Positions 43,386 to 46,292 of a DNA stretch of 46,292 nt are shown in pieces (position 1 is the stretch's first letter; the number at the start of each line of letters is the position of its first letter). The DNA comes from Mesostigma viride. Its lineage: Eukaryota > Streptophyta > Mesostigmatophyceae > Mesostigmatales > Mesostigmataceae. Location: positions 1 to 46,292 of the forward strand of contig RPFO01000484.1 of NCBI GenBank assembly GCA_009746045.1, given 5' to 3'. A program made the translations under genes and the position numbers. The notes below the pieces were generated by a model, which had not been told where the DNA came from, did no database searches, and saw nothing but the letters and a program-made list of their open reading frames with translations.

Positions 43386-44738
43386 ATGGGAAACGTCGAC
43401 AGCACGCTCCACGTGTTCGAAAAGTTGACAACCGGCGAGAAAAAGGATCTTTTTCAGCGTATATTGTTGGGGAATGTGCCTCTTTCAGGCGACGCCATCA
43501 AGGTCTATCGCCGGGTTCGCAAGGATACCCTGCATGTCCGCAAGGATATGGTTGCAGCCAAGGCCAATTTTCGGCGCCTCTCCAAGTTCATTCATCCAGA
43601 CAAATGGAAGGACCGCCGGGCTACTGAAATTTTTCAGATGATGAATGGCTGTTTCGATAAAATTGAGGACCACAAGCTCCAAATGTTCACGTTTCTGGAG
43701 ACCCCACCACACATCCCCTACCTATACCATGACTCACCTGGTCCGTGGGAGAAGATGTGGAATAAGACTCTGGATGCCTGCCTGGAGGACCAGGATAACG
43801 AAGAGCGTGACGCGGAAGACGTAGCAGAATACATCATATGGGAGGCATGCAAGTTGGCGTGCGAGGACTCTGTTCCAGACTGTCATATGCACATGGAGAA
43901 AGGGGCGGAGGGCTACTTTGAGGCATTGGATGCGTGTGATGCCCGCCGGGCGATCAACATCGTGTCTATGCTGAGGGGGAAGATCAGCCGGCGGCCCAAG
44001 TCCAAGTGTCCCTACGAGCTCATCAGAGAGGCCATTGACAGTCAGCGGTCCTCGTGCATGTACAATAGGAGAAAGGACGCTAACCCAGACTACACGCTGG
44101 ATGAGTTCTACAAGGAGTTCCCCAGCATGCGTCCTGCCTGGTGGCCGCGCGGCACAAGTGAGAGTGGGGGCAAGAAGGAGCCACCCGGCGCACCGAGCAG
44201 CAGAACCATGCCTGCTCCCGTGAAGAGCTTCAAGCCGCGGTCCTTCTCAGAGTGGATGGATGGCAGGAAGCAAGTGGAGCGCGAACACGGCAACCAGACC
44301 AAGAGGAGGAGGGGAGGAGGGGGGCACAGGGCCGCAGCGGGTGCCGGGGGTGGCAGGGAGCGAGCCAGTGCTCCTAGGCGCAAGGCACCTCGCAAGAAGA
44401 GGGGATGTATCTTTGTAGACGACGAGGCAGAGGATGAGGATGAGGATGAAGAGGAGGAGGACGAGGGGGATGAGGATGAAGATGATGAGGAGAACGAGGA
44501 TGAGGACGAGGATGAGGATGAGGAGGAAGAGATGGCGAGAGAGCCGCCTGTCCGCAGACGGCTTCACAAGGTCGGAAGACCCCCTCCACCCGTGACGCGG
44601 GCATCACCAGCGCGGGCAGAGTCTACCTGCTCCTCCACGCCCACCAGCACTGGCAACGCGACCTCTAAGGGGAAAGCTTCCGTCATGCGGAATGCAGACA
44701 TAAGGAGCTTCTTTGTGCGGCGACCTACCGTACCCTGA
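43386..44738 (+). CDS. J-domain protein with myristoylation signal and PIP-like box
   Basis: 450 residues. The N-terminus MGNVDS fits an N-myristoylation signal. The J domain has its HPD at residues 70-72 (FRRLSKFIHPDKW) and a helix EIFQMMNGCFDKIED; it would stimulate an Hsp70. The C-terminal half is disordered: basic patch (KRRRGGGG), then a Glu/Asp tract (44427-44535). Near the end NADIRSFF (436-443) matches a PCNA-interacting box with Asn for the usual Gln. No Cys-rich DnaJ zinc centre. It may link host chaperone to viral structures or replication. Confidence 0.85.
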   Translation: MGNVDSTLHVFEKLTTGEKKDLFQRILLGNVPLSGDAIKVYRRVRKDTLHVRKDMVAAKANFRRLSKFIHPDKWKDRRATEIFQMMNGCFDKIEDHKLQMFTFLETPPHIPYLYHDSPGPWEKMWNKTLDACLEDQDNEERDAEDVAEYIIWEACKLACEDSVPDCHMHMEKGAEGYFEALDACDARRAINIVSMLRGKISRRPKSKCPYELIREAIDSQRSSCMYNRRKDANPDYTLDEFYKEFPSMRPAWWPRGTSESGGKKEPPGAPSSRTMPAPVKSFKPRSFSEWMDGRKQVEREHGNQTKRRRGGGGHRAAAGAGGGRERASAPRRKAPRKKRGCIFVDDEAEDEDEDEEEEDEGDEDEDDEENEDEDEDEDEEEEMAREPPVRRRLHKVGRPPPPVTRASPARAESTCSSTPTSTGNATSKGKASVMRNADIRSFFVRRPTVP

Positions 44739-44904
44739 TCATCCCCTTTCTTTTGTACAGATAGCCTGCTAGTAAGACGACGAGAATGGCGGCAAACAGG
44801 CTTAAGTACACTTTTCTCTCACCGTGGGGCACGCTTGGGGCTTGAGAATATGGGATACGATTGCGGTATTTGTCTGAACCACCTGTGCTTCTATAAAGTT
44901 TCAT
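44725..44904 (-). CDS. Small single-pass membrane protein
   Basis: 59 residues, ATG at 44904, stop at 44725. The N-terminal ~32 residues are polar (MKLYRSTGGSDKYRNRIPYS), followed by one transmembrane segment (VYLSLFAAILVVLLAGYLY) and a basic tail (KRKGMIRVR). The end overlaps the convergent J-domain gene by 14 bp. The hydrophobic segment with basic flank makes it a believable gene despite its size; small virion membrane proteins are common in NCLDVs. No family recognised. Confidence 0.6.
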   Translation of the reverse strand: MKLYRSTGGSDKYRNRIPYSQAPSVPHGERKVYLSLFAAILVVLLAGYLYKRKGMIRVR

Positions 44905-44924
44905 GATGTAAATTCAATAATGTA

Positions 44925-44941
44925 AATAAAGACTTTTTATT
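44925..44941. terminator. A/T hairpin after the DNA-binding-like gene
   Basis: AATAAA (44925-44930), five bases, TTTATT (44936-44941). Lies downstream of the minus-strand gene that ends at 44977 and just upstream of the small membrane-protein gene. Confidence 0.45.
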
Positions 44942-44976
44942 CATTAAAGTTGTTAAGGAATCGCGACTGTTAGGAA

Positions 44977-45660
44977 TCACTGTGCATCACCGTCAGCAGC
45001 CTCCGCGGTTTCTCGCTCAATGAACGAGTAGCTGTGTGGGATGCGGTTGTTAGGGAAGAACTGCACCATCTTCACAATGGGGCTGCATCCGAACTGCTTG
45101 TCCATGAACCACAGCCTCGGGACCTCCAGTATGACCTGCACTTCCATTCCCTTTTCCACGTCTTCGATGGATGCCGGCTCCTTGTTCTCGTCAAAGAACT
45201 GGCAGTCCGGCTTCCCGTTCCTGAATGGGACCGTGCACTTGAGTGTGGGGGGGTATTGCTCCTTCTTGGATGGCTTGACGGCGGACGTGTAGAGTTCGTT
45301 CACCACATCAAAGCTGATCTTCTTGTTGAACCAAGTCGTGCTTTTCTCGAAAGAAGTGTTTTTGTTGCGTTCGTCGAACGCGGTCCAGCGGTCATAGAAC
45401 TTGCCAATGTCATCCTCCTTGCACTGGTAGTCATCGAAGCTGAGGTCCAGGCTGTACTTTTGCGCCTGTGCCTTGCCCTCAAAACAGCTGATGCCGAAGG
45501 GGACTCGCATCTTCGGTGTCTGAATGCGGATGGGGATTTCCTTTCCATCCTTGTCGTAGTTGAGGTACACGGACAAGCCTCCTGTAGTGGATCTCTTTGG
45601 GTCGCGGTAGATAACCTTCTCTGGGTCAAAGTCCTCGAAAAGGACGATTGTGGACGCCAT
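44977..45660 (-). CDS. Conserved NCLDV protein, probable single-stranded DNA-binding type
   Basis: 227 residues from the ATG at 45660 (MASTIVLFEDFDPEKV). The mostly beta sequence with phrases GLSVYLNYDKDGKEIPIRIQ, MRVPFGISCFEG, YSLDLSFDDY, KFYDRWTAFDERN and VQVILEVPRLWFMDKQFG resembles a conserved phycodna-/mimivirus family (I believe the DUF5871 type) that has been proposed to bind single-stranded DNA through an OB-like fold. The family call is from memory of its pattern and is moderate. The acidic C-terminus (ERETAEAADGDA) is typical of replication single-strand binding proteins. Role in replication inferred. Confidence 0.65.
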   Translation of the reverse strand: MASTIVLFEDFDPEKVIYRDPKRSTTGGLSVYLNYDKDGKEIPIRIQTPKMRVPFGISCFEGKAQAQKYSLDLSFDDYQCKEDDIGKFYDRWTAFDERNKNTSFEKSTTWFNKKISFDVVNELYTSAVKPSKKEQYPPTLKCTVPFRNGKPDCQFFDENKEPASIEDVEKGMEVQVILEVPRLWFMDKQFGCSPIVKMVQFFPNNRIPHSYSFIERETAEAADGDAQ

Positions 45661-45755
45661 GATGGACGCAAAGTGGACGCAACGGACAATCACGGACGCC
45701 CTAAACAAGGTGTGGAGAGGTGCGGAGTGTCTAGGGCTCAAAGCACCGGGCACGG

Positions 45756-46292
45756 TTATACTGCTTCATCAGCCCACCTGGAGATGTGCAGATCTTCTTT
45801 CGCTGACGTGGATCCCACGTCAGAGGTGTCATCCATCATGTGCACACCTGCCGATTCAGATACCGGCGCGGCACGCTCGACAATGAGCTGGCAGTCGGTC
45901 AGGAACTGGTTCAGGGGTGTCCTGCCTTTCATTTCGTGCACAAAATTGCACACAAGCCTGACGTTGCCGGGTTCGTACCCGGAAGCAGGGTCGATCAGAT
46001 CCATCGCGGCTGAACAGGGGAAGCGGCGCCCGTCCCACTTATAGTCGTGCTGCAAGTCCAGTCCCGTGATGGCGCATTTCCCTTTCTGCTTCTCCCAAAC
46101 ACCCCGCAGGTCATTGTCCATAATCCTGCTCCTGTCACGGGTCTTACTGTTTCGACTGGTACGACCCAGGAGGTGTCTGAAGTAGCCGTCTTTCGTGTTG
46201 CGGTAGTTTGTGACAGTCTCCCTCCTGCACTCTCGACACAGCCCAGCGTACCTCCTGTTGCGGCTATCGAACAAGTAGCGGTCCTTCGACTT
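45756..46292 (-). CDS. HNH endonuclease, N-terminus beyond the window
   Basis: The frame is open to the right edge, so the start is missing; 172 codons follow a TTG at 46274. A CREC pair (CRECRRE) begins a zinc site, then GYFRHLLGRTSRNSK, then the core GKCAITGLDL with AAMDLIDPASGYEPGNVRLVC and a final NFVHEMKGRTPL. This fits phycodnavirus HNH/EndoVII-like nucleases, where D replaces the first H of HNH. Such genes are often homing or free-standing mobile nucleases. No neighbouring intron is visible. Confidence 0.8.
   Translation of the reverse strand, partial: KSKDRYLFDSRNRRYAGLCRECRRETVTNYRNTKDGYFRHLLGRTSRNSKTRDRSRIMDNDLRGVWEKQKGKCAITGLDLQHDYKWDGRRFPCSAAMDLIDPASGYEPGNVRLVCNFVHEMKGRTPLNQFLTDCQLIVERAAPVSESAGVHMMDDTSDVGSTSAKEDLHISRWADEAV

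Overview
The window comes from a large double-stranded DNA virus of the phylum Nucleocytoviricota (NCLDV), either free or integrated in a eukaryotic genome. It holds four paralogous double-jelly-roll major capsid proteins (MCPs), the late transcription factor VLTF3, a PCNA sliding clamp, a C5 cytosine DNA methyltransferase, KilA-N proteins, a J-domain protein, a LysM protein, a MYND-finger protein, a conserved DNA-binding-like protein and an HNH nuclease. Genes are packed on both strands. MCP genes have TATA-like promoters a few bases before the ATG, and several 3' ends carry A/T-rich hairpins. The host cannot be told from the sequence; an alga or other protist is an inference.

Layout. 1-2343: KilA-N/coiled-coil protein (-). 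2344-3779: non-coding, with a 58-bp tandem array. 3780-4532: MYND protein (+). 4833-8059: two MCPs (-). 8110-13040: giant repeat-domain, fibre-like protein (-). 13075-14135 and 24148-24939: the two halves of a second fibre-like gene, split by a 10-kb LTR retrotransposon (14136-24147) with a TAGTT target-site duplication. 24990-29727: KilA-N/nuclease-like protein, MCP3, MCP4 and LysM protein. 29798-31594: two tandem copies of a non-coding repeat unit. 31597-46292: replication and expression genes (PCNA, VLTF3, methyltransferase, J-domain, DNA-binding-like protein, HNH) mixed with unrecognised genes.

The retrotransposon is the most unusual part. It encodes an extra ORF next to the 5' LTR, then Gag with a CCHC knuckle, then Pol in the same frame after a single UGA in the leaky context UGA-CUA. 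Pol reads integrase, protease, reverse transcriptase, RNase H, so the protease lies after the integrase, an order I do not know from described LTR families. The LTRs end in AGTTAG...CTAACT instead of TG...CA. The right end carries an LTR-LTR head-to-tail junction and an internally deleted second copy, yet the whole composite sits in one target site.

Five viral genes are broken at C/G runs (C6, C6, G7, C7, and two short C4 units inside a C5 repeat). Every break equals exactly one missing base. This looks like systematic homopolymer under-calling, although -1 ribosomal frameshifting or real decay would give the same pattern. These genes are annotated as single CDSs with the break noted.
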